47,540 nucleotides of DNA from CBFGWV01 sp965652545. GTDB lineage: Bacteria; Pseudomonadota; Gammaproteobacteria; Competibacterales; Competibacteraceae. The stretch is from positions 1-47,540 of the forward strand of contig CBFGWV010000010.1 of NCBI GenBank assembly GCA_965652545.1. The letters are read 5' to 3'. Positions 8,486-16,559 of this stretch are shown piece after piece. The number at the start of each line of letters is the position of its first letter. The stretch's first letter is position 1. The translations under genes and the position numbers were made by a program. A model generated the notes under the pieces. It did no database searches, was not told where the DNA came from, and was given only the letters and a program-made list of their open reading frames with translations.

Positions 8486-8500
8486 CGAGTAGGGTACTCG
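8486..8500. terminator. small hairpin between convergent genes
   Basis: CGAGTA (8486-8491) and TACTCG (8495-8500) form a 6-bp stem with a 3-base loop exactly between the stop codons of two convergent genes. It is short and lacks a T-tract, so a terminator role is only suggested by position. Confidence 0.3.
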
Positions 8501-9475
8501 TCAACGCCGTCGAATCCGCCGTGCGTTGACGCCGCCTTGCGCATCCAGGTGTCCACGGACTTGCACGTAGTCGCCCGGACGTGGCGCTTTGTCTATGCGC
8601 GTGTCGGCACCAACCGCCAACGGCAGGTCGTCCAGCCGCCAACCGGCTCCCAGCGTGCCGTGCAGCCGCACCCGGCCACCGACCGGGACGGGGGCGGCAT
8701 TGCCTTCGCTGTCTCGGGCGCCTTGGGCGATCCAATCGATGATCAACTGGACGTCGTCATCCGGCAGGTAGGGTGGACCGTCGAACGGCATGCGTGGGCG
8801 GGCTTGGCCGAGCACGCGGCGAACCAGTTCGCTGGCCGCCGGGTTGCCCGGCACCACGCGCACGCGGTCGGCGCTCGAGAGCGTGGCGTCGTAGGATGTG
8901 AGACGAAAGCCTTCGGGTGCCGAGCCCATCAGTCCGTCGTCGCGGTGGCACTTTACACACCGTGTGGCAAAGATCGGCGCGACATGCCTGTAAGTGATCG
9001 GCTCGCCGGGTGCCGGCTGTTCGGGCGCTGACTGTTCGGATGCAGGGCTGTCGGTGACCGCTTGTGTGGCTGTGCCTTCTGGCATGCCGGCCGCGATCCA
9101 GCGCTCGAACACGGCGATCTGCTCGTCGGTGAGATACGGTGGGCCGGTCAACGGCATGCGCGGCTGACTTTCGCCCTTGAGCCGGCGAACGAGTTCGCTG
9201 CCGGCCGGGTCGTCCATATTGACGACCGGTCCGCGGGTGCTGCCTTCAAGCAACCCGTCGAGGCTGTCGAGCCGCAGGCCGATCGGGGCGGCGTCGCCTT
9301 GGTGGCAGAGCGTGCAATGCTGATTGAGCACTGGGGCCAAGTCGGCGTAGGTCGGGGTATCCCCGGGCTGGGCGCTACCGACAGGCGGCACGAACAGGAG
9401 CGCCAGTGCCCACAATGGCCAGTGTCTGGTACCGCGGATTGAACATGCAAGCGGGTGGTGCGGCGTGACCGTCAT
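8501..9475 (-). CDS. di-haem c-type cytochrome with C-terminal DUF5666-like domain
   Basis: With the ATG at 9475 the product is 324 residues. This start follows GAGG and places a signal peptide (WPLWALALLFVPPVGSAQ) correctly, whereas the longer frame to 9544 would bury it. Two similar units each carry one haem motif, CTLCH and CVKCH, and end in a repeated block RMPLTGPPYL / RMPFDGPPYL followed by an ...IDWIAxGA-type helix. This is the layout of the planctomycete-type cytochrome C (PSD) domain. The final 60 residues (VGGRVRLHGTLGAGWRLDDL to DYVQVRGHLDAQGG) resemble DUF5666 beta domains. It is probably a periplasmic electron-transfer protein. It begins 13 bases after the EamA stop, so the two may be co-transcribed. 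Confidence 0.8.
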   Translation of the reverse strand: MTVTPHHPLACSIRGTRHWPLWALALLFVPPVGSAQPGDTPTYADLAPVLNQHCTLCHQGDAAPIGLRLDSLDGLLEGSTRGPVVNMDDPAGSELVRRLKGESQPRMPLTGPPYLTDEQIAVFERWIAAGMPEGTATQAVTDSPASEQSAPEQPAPGEPITYRHVAPIFATRCVKCHRDDGLMGSAPEGFRLTSYDATLSSADRVRVVPGNPAASELVRRVLGQARPRMPFDGPPYLPDDDVQLIIDWIAQGARDSEGNAAPVPVGGRVRLHGTLGAGWRLDDLPLAVGADTRIDKAPRPGDYVQVRGHLDAQGGVNARRIRRR

Positions 9476-9488
9476 ATGAAGCGACACC

Positions 9489-10412
9489 TCAGGGGATACT
9501 GGCCTGGGCGTCCTCAGAGCCGACATATTTGTTGGGACGCACAAGCTTTAATCCTAGCATCAACAACCCGATTGCAAACCACGTCCAGTTCGATAGGTCA
9601 TCTTGAAAGATCAAGATTCCCCATGCTACGCCGGACAGAGTGACTATGTAGGCTGCTTGGCTCGTAAAGACGGGGCCAGCCCAAAGGATCAATAGGGTAA
9701 TAAGAAAATAGTCGAGCAAGGTAATGCCGGCAACAGCGATCATGGCGCCTTCTGCAATACCGAACGGCCAGTTCGGCCAGAAAAAGGTCTCGGTGGCGAG
9801 CACGATAGGCAGTAACAAGATAGTGACTACAGTGAACATGACGAACAGGAGTTGATCGACAGCAATATTTTTCGGTGCGCGCATTTCAACATAGAGATGC
9901 TCGGCGGCATAACAGGCGGCGCCTGCAAAGGCGATTAATGCGAACAGCGTATCCCGGGCTTCGGGCAGGCTGCTTCTAGGCAAAAGGATCATCATGACAG
10001 CGATGCCGCCTAACATAAGGCCTGCTGCACGCTGCCATGTCAGTGACTCGCGTCTGAGCAAAACGGCGCCGCCTAATGTCAAAATCGGTACAAGTGCGAT
10101 GCCGATGGCAATGATGCTTGCAGGTATTCTCTGGGCGGCATAGAAAAAGAAGAGGTTGGGTAGCACCACGCTCAATATACCCCAAGGTAGGCAAAAGGGT
10201 ACAAGGCTGAAAGATATATTTTTTAGCTTACCTGTAACAGTAAGCTCAAACGTGAGAATAAAGGTCGCCAGAACGGCGAACCAGAAAACAATGCCCAGTG
10301 GGGCTGCGCCTTCCGATACAGCGAGTTTCATAAAGGAAAAAGAGCTGCCGTAGACGACGCCGGACGTCAGTAGCATGATCCAAAGAAGCAGGTTGTTATT
10401 TTTAGTGGGCAA
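9489..10412 (-). CDS. EamA/DMT-family transporter
   Basis: The 307-residue product has about ten hydrophobic segments arranged as two EamA repeats, opening with LLLWIMLLTSGVVYGSSFSF and ending in LLMLGLKLV before a short polar tail. This is the drug/metabolite transporter superfamily of inner-membrane exporters, and the substrate is unknown. No ATG fits the N-terminus: the frame begins at a TTG (10412) with an ATT just upstream, and transmembrane helix 1 starts within ten residues, so the start codon is non-standard but its place is well constrained. GC is visibly lower than in surrounding genes, suggesting recent acquisition. The cytochrome gene follows on the same strand. Confidence 0.85.
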   Translation of the reverse strand: MPTKNNNLLLWIMLLTSGVVYGSSFSFMKLAVSEGAAPLGIVFWFAVLATFILTFELTVTGKLKNISFSLVPFCLPWGILSVVLPNLFFFYAAQRIPASIIAIGIALVPILTLGGAVLLRRESLTWQRAAGLMLGGIAVMMILLPRSSLPEARDTLFALIAFAGAACYAAEHLYVEMRAPKNIAVDQLLFVMFTVVTILLLPIVLATETFFWPNWPFGIAEGAMIAVAGITLLDYFLITLLILWAGPVFTSQAAYIVTLSGVAWGILIFQDDLSNWTWFAIGLLMLGLKLVRPNKYVGSEDAQASIP

Positions 10413-10485
10413 AATGAAGGGTCCAGTAAATGACGGGGTTGGCTAGAGTAAGTCTATAAACGCTGTTGTCAGTATTGATTTAAAG

Positions 10486-10638
10486 CTAGCATCGACTCAC
10501 GCGCCCATGAACATCGTTCGTGGTGATGGTTGCAATAAGCGCCAGTAATGCCTGGGCATGGTTTAATGAGTTGTCAAGTTGGTGGATTCGACTCAATGTT
10601 CGACGTGTCGTGTCATCGACATTTGTTGCATTACTCAT
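10486..10638 (-). CDS. possible small hypothetical protein (50 residues)
   Basis: In the 352-base gap between the EamA gene and the next forward gene a short frame starts MSNATNVDDTTRRTLSRIHQ and contains an amphipathic helix LDNSLNHAQALLALIATI. Composition is protein-like and a GAGG lies 5' of the ATG. There is no recognised domain and the length is too short for certainty. The rest of the gap is AT-rich and shows no other feature. Confidence 0.35.
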   Translation of the reverse strand: MSNATNVDDTTRRTLSRIHQLDNSLNHAQALLALIATITTNDVHGRVSRC

Positions 10639-10764
10639 ATGAACCTCGAGTAGCCTGGACACACTTGGCACAGTCCGTGATTGCCGTCGAGGGCTTGAGT
10701 TGTCGGCACGTCGGCAGTTACAGTGCGGGTGCTCGAACCAATAACGTACAAACGGAGTTGCCTG

Positions 10765-11058
10765 ATGAATGAGTCAACCATGTCTGACACAGGTGCAATT
10801 GAAGGTACCGTAAGCACCTCGCAGGGCGAGCGCTTGCCTGGGGTACTAGTCGAAATCGTTAACTCACAAACTCAAAATGAGCGTGCCAGCGTCACCGATG
10901 CCGAGGGGCGTTTCGTCGACCGCGGCGTCGAGCCCGGCTCATATAGTCTCAAAGCGACTCTGCCTGGCTTCAAGCCTTACGACAGACAGAATGTGGTCGT
11001 TCGGGCGCACGATACGGTCAATCTTGAGGTGACGCTCGTACCAGCCAGCCCGGTCTGA
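10765..11058 (+). CDS. small carboxypeptidase-regulatory-like (CarboxypepD_reg) domain protein
   Basis: The 97-residue product is one Ig-like beta-sandwich domain: GAIEGTVSTSQGERLPGVLV, then the turn VTDAEGRFVDRGVEPGSYSL and the closing LPGFKPYDRQNVVVRAHDTV. These are the hallmarks of the transthyretin-like carboxypeptidase regulatory fold. It normally forms the N-terminus of large secreted or TonB-dependent proteins, but here it stands alone with no signal peptide. The start chosen is the ATG at 10765 after CGGAG, and the frame itself is open from 10723. It may be an isolated domain exported by another route, or a cytoplasmic binding module. The Trp-rich protein at 32.5-34.6 kb contains the same fold. 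Confidence 0.8.
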   Translation: MNESTMSDTGAIEGTVSTSQGERLPGVLVEIVNSQTQNERASVTDAEGRFVDRGVEPGSYSLKATLPGFKPYDRQNVVVRAHDTVNLEVTLVPASPV

Positions 11059-11091
11059 TCGACGATCGGGCTTGCTGCCATCCGGTGTTGG

Positions 11092-11526
11092 TCACGCTGT
11101 CTTCGCTGACCACGGGTCGACCACCTCGACCCCCATCGGTTTGAAGTCCTTGGTGTTGCGCGTCACCAGCACGAGTTGATATCGACGCGCCAATGCGGCG
11201 ATCTGTGCATCGGCGGCAGGCCGCACGCGGCCTGTTCGGTCGCCGTCTCCCATGATCTCACCCCAGGTGATGGCAGCGGCTTGGTCGAATGCGACAACAC
11301 GGCCGTCGAATTGGTGCAAAAGCTCCTCCTTGATCCAACGCTCATAAGCGCTGCGGCGTGACGCGTCCGCGACTTTGCGCGCGCCGCGCATAAGCTCGCC
11401 GATGGACAGGGCTGGGAGGAACAACTGGCTTGGGCGTTGTGCGCTCAGCCAGGAGAGGACGGTCTCGTTCGGGTGGGGCTTGACGGTTTCGCTGATGACA
11501 TTGGTGTCGAGCAGGAAGCCACTCAT
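11092..11526 (-). CDS. PIN-domain ribonuclease toxin (VapC/FitB-like)
   Basis: The 144-residue product has the PIN-domain acidic signature: FLLDTNVISE with Asp7, an ELMRG helix with Glu44, AADAQIAALA and VTRNTKDF with the late Asp. These residues coordinate magnesium for RNA cleavage in VapC-type toxins. The core MSGFLLDTNVISETVKPHPN is close to FitB/StbB-type toxins. The start codon overlaps the antitoxin stop by four bases (ATGA), a standard toxin-antitoxin arrangement giving translational coupling. The pair would be silent under normal growth while the antitoxin is bound. Confidence 0.92.
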   Translation of the reverse strand: MSGFLLDTNVISETVKPHPNETVLSWLSAQRPSQLFLPALSIGELMRGARKVADASRRSAYERWIKEELLHQFDGRVVAFDQAAAITWGEIMGDGDRTGRVRPAADAQIAALARRYQLVLVTRNTKDFKPMGVEVVDPWSAKTA

Positions 11527-11834
11527 TCGAGGTCGAGCGGCGGCCGGCTGGATTGATCGCGCTCGAACGTCAGGTTGGCGTTCACCAGCGGTGAGGCACG
11601 GAAGAAGGCGACGAGTTCGGCACCGGTTCGGGCCTTTGGCCCAACGGCGATGGGTTTGATCGCCTCTCGAACCTGTTCGGCGGGCGCGCCGCCGGCGCGC
11701 AGTACACTGGCGAGTGCTTTCATGAGGGAAACATCGCCCGCCGGTACGGTGACTTCCACGCGCTGGCTGCCCGCCGCCGCAGCTTTGGCACGGTAGCGCG
11801 CTACCTTTTCCCTGATCGTGATGTCCTTAGTCAT
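11523..11834 (-). CDS. antitoxin of the PIN toxin, probably ribbon-helix-helix
   Basis: The 103-residue product precedes and overlaps the toxin. Residues 6-50 (REKVARYRAKAAAAGSQRVE then VTVPAGDVSLMKALASVLR) read as a ribbon-helix-helix region: a basic helix, a short strand QRVEVTVP and a second helix. This would bind DNA and autoregulate the pair. The C-terminal half (ASPLVNANLTFERDQSSRPP) is likely the flexible part that wraps the toxin. Translation starts after a strong AAAGGAGG. A palindrome lies immediately upstream and is the likely operator. Confidence 0.8.
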   Translation of the reverse strand: MTKDITIREKVARYRAKAAAAGSQRVEVTVPAGDVSLMKALASVLRAGGAPAEQVREAIKPIAVGPKARTGAELVAFFRASPLVNANLTFERDQSSRPPLDLE

Positions 11835-11846
11835 GATGCCTCCTTT

Positions 11847-11870
11847 GTATCCGGGTTCGTTACCGGATAC
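11847..11870. promoter_or_regulatory. palindromic operator upstream of the toxin-antitoxin pair
   Basis: GTATCCGG (11847-11854) and CCGGATAC (11863-11870) form a perfect 8-bp inverted repeat with an 8-base spacer. It lies 12 bases before the antitoxin start codon, just upstream of its AAAGGAGG. Size and place fit an RHH antitoxin binding site for autorepression. Confidence 0.7.
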
Positions 11871-11913
11871 TGGGAGGCAGGATGAATCAAGTCAAGCGTC
11901 CAACCTCCTGAGG

Positions 11914-13179
11914 TCAGACTTTGCTTACGATCAACGCGGCGTTCACCCCGCCGAAGCCAAAGCCGTTACACAGCGCATGCGGCGTCGACTGCGCGCGCGA
12001 GGCGTTCGGCACGAAATCCAGGTCGCTCATCGACTCGTCAGGTGCGTCCAGGTTCAGAGTGGGCGGCAGCCGGTCGTTGATCACCGCCAGGGCGGTGAAG
12101 ATGCTCTCGACCCCACCGGCGGCGCCGAGCAGGTGGCCGGTGGCGGATTTCGTGGACGACACCGGCACGCTGGGCAGGCGCTCGCCGAACACATTTCGCA
12201 GCGATGCCACTTCACCCCGGTCGCCGACCGGCGTGGAGGTGGCGTGGGCGTTGACGTAAGCGATGTCCCCAGGCGTGAGCCCGGCCATGCGCAACGCCGC
12301 CCGCACGGCGGCCGCGGCGCCGGAGCCGTCGTCCGGGCCGGAGGTGATGTGGTAAGCATCGGCACTGGTGCCGTAGCCGCTGAGCACCGCCAACGGCGTT
12401 GCGCCACGGGCCTGGGCATGCGCCAAGGTCTCGATCACCATCAGCCCCGCGCCTTCGCCCATGACAAAGCCGTCGCGCCCTTTGTCGAAGGGGCGGGAAG
12501 CCTGCTGGGGCGCGTCGTTGCGGGTGGACAAGGCCTTCATGGCGTGAAAACTGGCCAGGGACAGGGGCTCGACACAGGCCTCGGTGCCGCCGACCAGTGC
12601 AACGTTCGCTTCGCCGCTGCGGATCATCCGCATGCCGTCGCCAATGGCCTGGATACCGGCCGCGCAGGCGGTAACCGGGCAGCCCATAGGCCCTTTGAAT
12701 CCGTATCTGATGGACAGGTGCCCGGCGGCCAGGTTGGCCAGGAAGGCCGGTACGGTGAACGGCGAGATGCGTTTGTAGCCGCGGGCATCGAGGGTTTGCT
12801 GTGCTCGGGTGATGGTGCCGAAGCCGCCGATGCCGGTAGCGATGATGGTCGCGGTCGCAAGCCGGTCGGCCTCGCTTTCGGGGCGCCACTTGGCCTGGGC
12901 GAGCGCCTCGCGGGCCGCGGCCAGGGCATACACCGTGAAGGTGTCGAGCTTCTTGCGTTCTTTCTGGTCGACGACCGGGTCGATGTCGAGCCCGGCGTCC
13001 GGGTCGCTATCGATACCGGGGACCAAGCCTGCGATCTTGATGGGGAACCCTTCGGTATCGAATCGATCGATTGGCTTGATGCCCGAGCGCCCTGCCGTAA
13101 GACGTGACCAGGCCGGCTTGACGCCGCACCCCAGCGGACTGACGATGCCCATCCCGGTGATGACGATTGGCGAGGCCAT
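11914..13179 (-). CDS. fabF: beta-ketoacyl-ACP synthase II (FabF-type)
   Basis: The 421-residue product is a full-length thiolase-fold condensing enzyme. The nucleophile lies in CPVTACAAGIQA (Cys172), and the two active-site histidines are in VNAHATSTPVGD (His312) and KSATGHLLGAAGG (His349), with Lys344 before it. The protein opens with IVITGMGIVSPLGCG as FabF does. It would condense malonyl-ACP with acyl-ACP. No other fatty-acid synthesis genes are adjacent, so this may be a secondary FabF copy used for a special acyl chain or in response to the divergent TetR regulator. Start ATG follows GGAGAACCT. The gene symbol is given for family, not for proven orthology. Confidence 0.92.
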   Translation of the reverse strand: MASPIVITGMGIVSPLGCGVKPAWSRLTAGRSGIKPIDRFDTEGFPIKIAGLVPGIDSDPDAGLDIDPVVDQKERKKLDTFTVYALAAAREALAQAKWRPESEADRLATATIIATGIGGFGTITRAQQTLDARGYKRISPFTVPAFLANLAAGHLSIRYGFKGPMGCPVTACAAGIQAIGDGMRMIRSGEANVALVGGTEACVEPLSLASFHAMKALSTRNDAPQQASRPFDKGRDGFVMGEGAGLMVIETLAHAQARGATPLAVLSGYGTSADAYHITSGPDDGSGAAAAVRAALRMAGLTPGDIAYVNAHATSTPVGDRGEVASLRNVFGERLPSVPVSSTKSATGHLLGAAGGVESIFTALAVINDRLPPTLNLDAPDESMSDLDFVPNASRAQSTPHALCNGFGFGGVNAALIVSKV

Positions 13180-13197
13180 AGGTTCTCCGCAGCGGTG

Positions 13198-13227
13198 AGT
13201 GACGGAGAAACCCTAACGTCGGTCACT
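13198..13227. promoter_or_regulatory. possible operator between fabF and tetR-like gene
   Basis: The 86-base divergent spacer contains AGTGAC (13198-13203) and GTCACT (13222-13227), six-base arms 18 bases apart. They are followed by AT-rich hexamers TATATGATC and AATATTTT toward the regulator. A TetR-family dimer often binds such a site in a shared spacer. The arms are short, so this is tentative. Confidence 0.3.
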
Positions 13228-13265
13228 ATATGATCAAGATAATATTTTGCCCGTGAGAACTGCCC

Positions 13266-13907
13266 ATGCCGTATCCAGCGGAGCACAAGGCAAGGTCGAA
13301 GGATCGCATCCTCAATGCCGCCACCGAGCTATTCTGCCGCTTCGGCTTCGAAAAAGTGTCGATCAGCCAGATCATGAAGCTGGCCCGAATGACGCACGGC
13401 GCCTTTTATAACCATTTCGAATCGAAGGAAGCGCTCTACAGTGCCGCCTTCGTGGAGCCGCTCAAGGGCAGCCGTGCCGCGAGGCTGGTGAAGGGGCCGC
13501 TGTCGCTCAAGCACCTGACCGCCCTGGTGACGCACTACTGCAACCTCAGTGAACTGGGCAAGAAGGGGCGGCCCGGCCACGAAATGATCCTGTTCAACGA
13601 GATCGGCAACGAGAACGTTGAAATCAAGCGTCTGTTCGAGGCCTCCTACGACAACCTCAAGCGGATGCTGGAGACCCGCATCACCGCGCTGAGCCGTCTC
13701 AACAAGCTACCGTTCAAGGCCGACCGCGAAGCCATTTCCGAGAAGGCCCGCGCGATCCTGGCCTCGCTGGTCGGGGCGGTGGCCATCGCCAAGAGCGTCA
13801 CCGACGAGGAGGAACGGCGTCGTATCCTGCAGGCGGCGCAAAAGCAGATTCTCGTCATGCTGGGGGTCGATGAGCGGGTGCTTGACGTGTCACCGGGTGT
13901 CAAGTAG
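13266..13907 (+). CDS. TetR/AcrR family transcriptional regulator
   Basis: The 213-residue protein has the N-terminal TetR helix-turn-helix: RSKDRILNAATELFCRFGFE, SISQIMKLARMTHGAFYNHF and the closing ESKEALYSAAF. The C-terminal ligand-binding domain of about 150 residues is all-helical and not assignable to a ligand. It is transcribed away from the FabF gene over an 86-base spacer. In this family that layout usually means the regulator represses the neighbour and itself, often with acyl-CoA or acyl-ACP related ligands, which would fit a ketosynthase target. Confidence 0.92.
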   Translation: MPYPAEHKARSKDRILNAATELFCRFGFEKVSISQIMKLARMTHGAFYNHFESKEALYSAAFVEPLKGSRAARLVKGPLSLKHLTALVTHYCNLSELGKKGRPGHEMILFNEIGNENVEIKRLFEASYDNLKRMLETRITALSRLNKLPFKADREAISEKARAILASLVGAVAIAKSVTDEEERRRILQAAQKQILVMLGVDERVLDVSPGVK

Positions 13908-13935
13908 GCCACGCACTGTGTGGAGGGATGGACCT

Positions 13936-14397
13936 ATGAGCCAATCGCTCTTACCCCTTGAGGGCGAATGCCGCTGCGGACAGGTGCGGATACGCGTAGA
14001 CGCCCCGCCGCTGGTGACCATGGCGTGTCATTGCACCGGCTGCCAGAAAATGAGCGCCAGTGCCTACTCGCTGAGCGCGGCGATTCCAATCGCAGCGTTT
14101 TCGGTCACGCAAGGCGAGCCGGTGGTCGGGGGCCTGCGCGACCCCGCGCTACAGCATTTTTTCTGCCCTCATTGTATGACCTGGATGTTTACGCGTCCTG
14201 ACGAAGCGTATGGGTTCGTCAATGTCCGTCCGACGATGTTCGAGTATTGCAGCTGGTTCTCGCCATTCATCGAGACGTATACGAGCGAGAAGCTGCCATG
14301 GGCGGCAACGGCGGCTGTGCACAGTTTCGAGCAGTTTCCTCCCATGGAATCCTACGAGGGGCTTTTAAAGGAATACAAGACGCTGCATCAGGTTTGA
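13936..14397 (+). CDS. GFA family protein (glutathione-dependent formaldehyde-activating enzyme-like)
   Basis: The 153-residue product shows the GFA zinc-site pattern: GECRCGQVRIRV near the start, MACHCTGCQKMSASAYS, and FFCPHCMTWMF in the middle. The ATG at 13936 is used because the frame upstream overlaps the TetR gene. The fold is a beta-sandwich with one or two Zn. Most members have unproven function, and the Gfa role in formaldehyde handling is known for one branch only. It follows the TetR gene by 28 bases on the same strand and may share its transcript. Confidence 0.88.
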   Translation: MSQSLLPLEGECRCGQVRIRVDAPPLVTMACHCTGCQKMSASAYSLSAAIPIAAFSVTQGEPVVGGLRDPALQHFFCPHCMTWMFTRPDEAYGFVNVRPTMFEYCSWFSPFIETYTSEKLPWAATAAVHSFEQFPPMESYEGLLKEYKTLHQV

Positions 14398-14583
14398 ATG
14401 GGCACCCATAGAGTGGTGTTTGAGTTCGGCTGTGAAAAGTCGCCACGGATACGTTCCTGGCTTTTCTCGCCCGATTTTCGGACCGCATCGTAACTTACCA
14501 CCACGTCGCATGGCCGCTATGGTTCGACCCTGGTGCGGCTGCGCGCCTGTGGATTCCATGGTTTGCTCATAGGGAGGAGAGAT

Positions 14584-15363
14584 ATGCCCCGTTTCATCCA
14601 TCCATCGACAATGCTCTGGGCATTCTGCCTGGCCTTGTGGTCGGCCTTCGCCCAGGCGCAGTCCCAGGGCATGGGCGACATCATGAGCGAGGTGTTCGAT
14701 TCGCCACTCGTGGCCGATTCGGCCGCCGTTGAGTCCGCGCCGGGCGGCGCCCCAACGGCGAGGGGTTCGGCAGTGCCGGTCCAAGGCATCGAGGGCGTGG
14801 GCTTTATCCAGGTCTATCGTAGTGGCCCGGAGATAGTACCGGTGGTTCTCTTCGCCAACGGCGAGGCTTGCCGGGACATGGCGCTGCTGTCGGGCAATGA
14901 GACCATCGCCGCCCATAAGGCCGCCAATCCGGATGCCTGGACAAAATGGCGCCGTCAGCAGGGCAAGCTTCAAATCCTCAAGAAGCAAGGCTGGTCGGAT
15001 TTTCCTTTCCAGAATGCCACTGGGCCGTTCGGCGACGGCTATTCCCTGAACAGGCGATACAAGCGGTTGAACACCATCAGCATCGATGTGGACAACAGGG
15101 CAGCCTCGACCAACACTTACAGCTTCGCCGCTGACGGCACGTTCACCCATGGCCGTTCCGCCTTTGCCACCTCCAATGTCGGTGAAACTGGGGCGACGAT
15201 TGCGCATGTGCCCGAGGACCAGCGTGGTGAGTATCGCATCGACGGCTATTTGCTGACGCTTGCCTATGCCGATGGCAAGCAGGTGGTGAAAGCTATCGTG
15301 ACCGATGACCCGGACGATCCCGGTGTCATCTGGCTGGACGGCTACAGTTATGTGGACGACTGA
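14584..15363 (+). CDS. secreted hypothetical protein
   Basis: The 259-residue product follows a very strong AGGGAGGAGAG ribosome site. It has a signal peptide (MPRFIHPSTMLWAFCLALWS, then AFAQAQ cleavage). The mature protein starts with a low-complexity linker (residues 25-65), then an alpha/beta region beginning GVGFIQVYRSGPEIVPVVLF. A beta-rich C-terminus follows, with the blocks SFAADGTFTHGRSAF and GEYRIDGYLLTLAYADGKQV, the alternating pattern of lipocalin-like or META/copper-resistance-type small beta barrels in which a FxxDGxF...G.Y.I.GY.L.L repeat is common. I do not recognise a specific family. It ends 17 bases before a convergent gene. Confidence 0.7.
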   Translation: MPRFIHPSTMLWAFCLALWSAFAQAQSQGMGDIMSEVFDSPLVADSAAVESAPGGAPTARGSAVPVQGIEGVGFIQVYRSGPEIVPVVLFANGEACRDMALLSGNETIAAHKAANPDAWTKWRRQQGKLQILKKQGWSDFPFQNATGPFGDGYSLNRRYKRLNTISIDVDNRAASTNTYSFAADGTFTHGRSAFATSNVGETGATIAHVPEDQRGEYRIDGYLLTLAYADGKQVVKAIVTDDPDDPGVIWLDGYSYVDD

Positions 15364-15380
15364 ATGGGCGCTCGAAGGCA

Positions 15381-16229
15381 TCAAGCCTCAGCAATTCGCT
15401 GATTGTCCTGAATATAGGCATTGAAGTCCCTGAGACTGAATACACCGTCCGCATAGGAGTCTTCGTCGTTGTTTGGGCCGGCGGTATCGAGCTCATCTTC
15501 TCTTTCGGAGCTTAATCCACCGTGTTCGACGACGTCATCCCACCAGCCCGTTTTCACCACATCGGCTGCCTCGGCGGCGCCGGCCAGTCGCTCTATATCT
15601 TCCGCGCCGATGGTGTGGCCGAACCCAAGGTCATCCCAAGCGCTCGATAAGTCGCTGGCATACGTCAGAACGTCGTCTTCCCATTGGTAATAAGGGTCGT
15701 CGGAGTTTGGGTTGTCGCGCTTTTCCGCGATATCGGCGATAAAAGCCTCCAAGTCTTCCCGGCTTATCCGTCCGTCCTCGCTTCCGAGTCGGGCAGGGTC
15801 CGATACGGGAAGGCCCTTGTCCCGCTTGGCACTGTCGAGCTTGTTGAAGAGTTCGCGCCACGGCCTGTTGGACTCCTGATCAATCGCCATGTCGTCGCCA
15901 CCAAACATGCGATGCAGGGCTCGCAGGCCGTCCAGCCCTTTATCGGTCGTGTAGCGTGTCTCGCCGGACCCCTGGCCGAAGTTGCCTTGCTCTAGATTGT
16001 CGCGAAGCGTCGCAATGGCGTCCTCATAGCTCATGCCCCCAAACTGGTAGCGCATATCACCTTGGAAACCCTCATTAAGAGGGAGCCTACAGTCCGGCTC
16101 GTCCTCGGCGTCTTGAATGAGGCACTCAAAAGCCTGTTGAGCTTGAGGAGGTTTTGAATCGTTTCCGAATCCATTATGCCACGATGCATTCGGAAATGAA
16201 TTCGGTCTTGATTCAATGGAAAATGACAT
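15381..16229 (-). CDS. acidic hypothetical protein with EF-hand-like loops
   Basis: The open frame reaches 16295 from a GTG. The ATG at 16229 is preferred because GAGG lies at proper distance, giving 282 residues. The product is very acidic and has no signal peptide or membrane helix. Calcium-loop-like segments are seen at LGSEDGRISREDLEAFIADI and DEDSYADGVFSLRDFNAYI, each followed by a helix, with a weaker one in GFGHTIGAEDIERLAG. This alternation resembles EF-hand-bearing effector or translocator proteins of type III secretion systems such as the HrpK/PopF group, but similarity is only in style and no secretion genes are in the window. N-terminal Ser/Asn-rich 30 residues would fit an export signal. 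Confidence 0.65.
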   Translation of the reverse strand: MSFSIESRPNSFPNASWHNGFGNDSKPPQAQQAFECLIQDAEDEPDCRLPLNEGFQGDMRYQFGGMSYEDAIATLRDNLEQGNFGQGSGETRYTTDKGLDGLRALHRMFGGDDMAIDQESNRPWRELFNKLDSAKRDKGLPVSDPARLGSEDGRISREDLEAFIADIAEKRDNPNSDDPYYQWEDDVLTYASDLSSAWDDLGFGHTIGAEDIERLAGAAEAADVVKTGWWDDVVEHGGLSSEREDELDTAGPNNDEDSYADGVFSLRDFNAYIQDNQRIAEA

Positions 16230-16559
16230 GGGGCCGGCCTCGAAAAGCTTGAATTGCGATATTTTTGTCATGGAAAACGCGGCATATGTAAGCACGGGTC
16301 TGGAATGGGCTCAATACATACTTTCGAATTGTCAAATGATTATGCCGAGGCGCGAGCCCATGCCGTTGGCGCGAAGCTGCTCGCAGGCAGGTGCGGAGCG
16401 CCTGTGCCATACTTCTTCGGCTTGGCTGTATCGACTCCGACACGGTGTCTGATGACCTCGGTACCAGAAGGAATCTCGCCGGCACGGCGTCAGAAGGCCG
16501 AATTATCGGTGCCAGCTGTTCAATAACAAACAATAAATCCTTGTTGCGAGGTTGCTGAC
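16230..16559. other. divergent intergenic region, 330 bases
   Basis: This gap separates two divergently transcribed genes and should hold both promoters. It is moderately AT-rich (GCGATATTTTTGTCATGG, CAATAACAAACAATAAATCC). No strong hairpin, operator palindrome or small gene is evident, and the short frames on both strands have no supporting features. Confidence 0.5.

Noticed and set aside
11818..13107. 429-codon forward frame opposite the FabF gene
   Set aside because: FabF catalytic residues are intact on the minus strand. The forward product is Gly/Arg/Val low-complexity.
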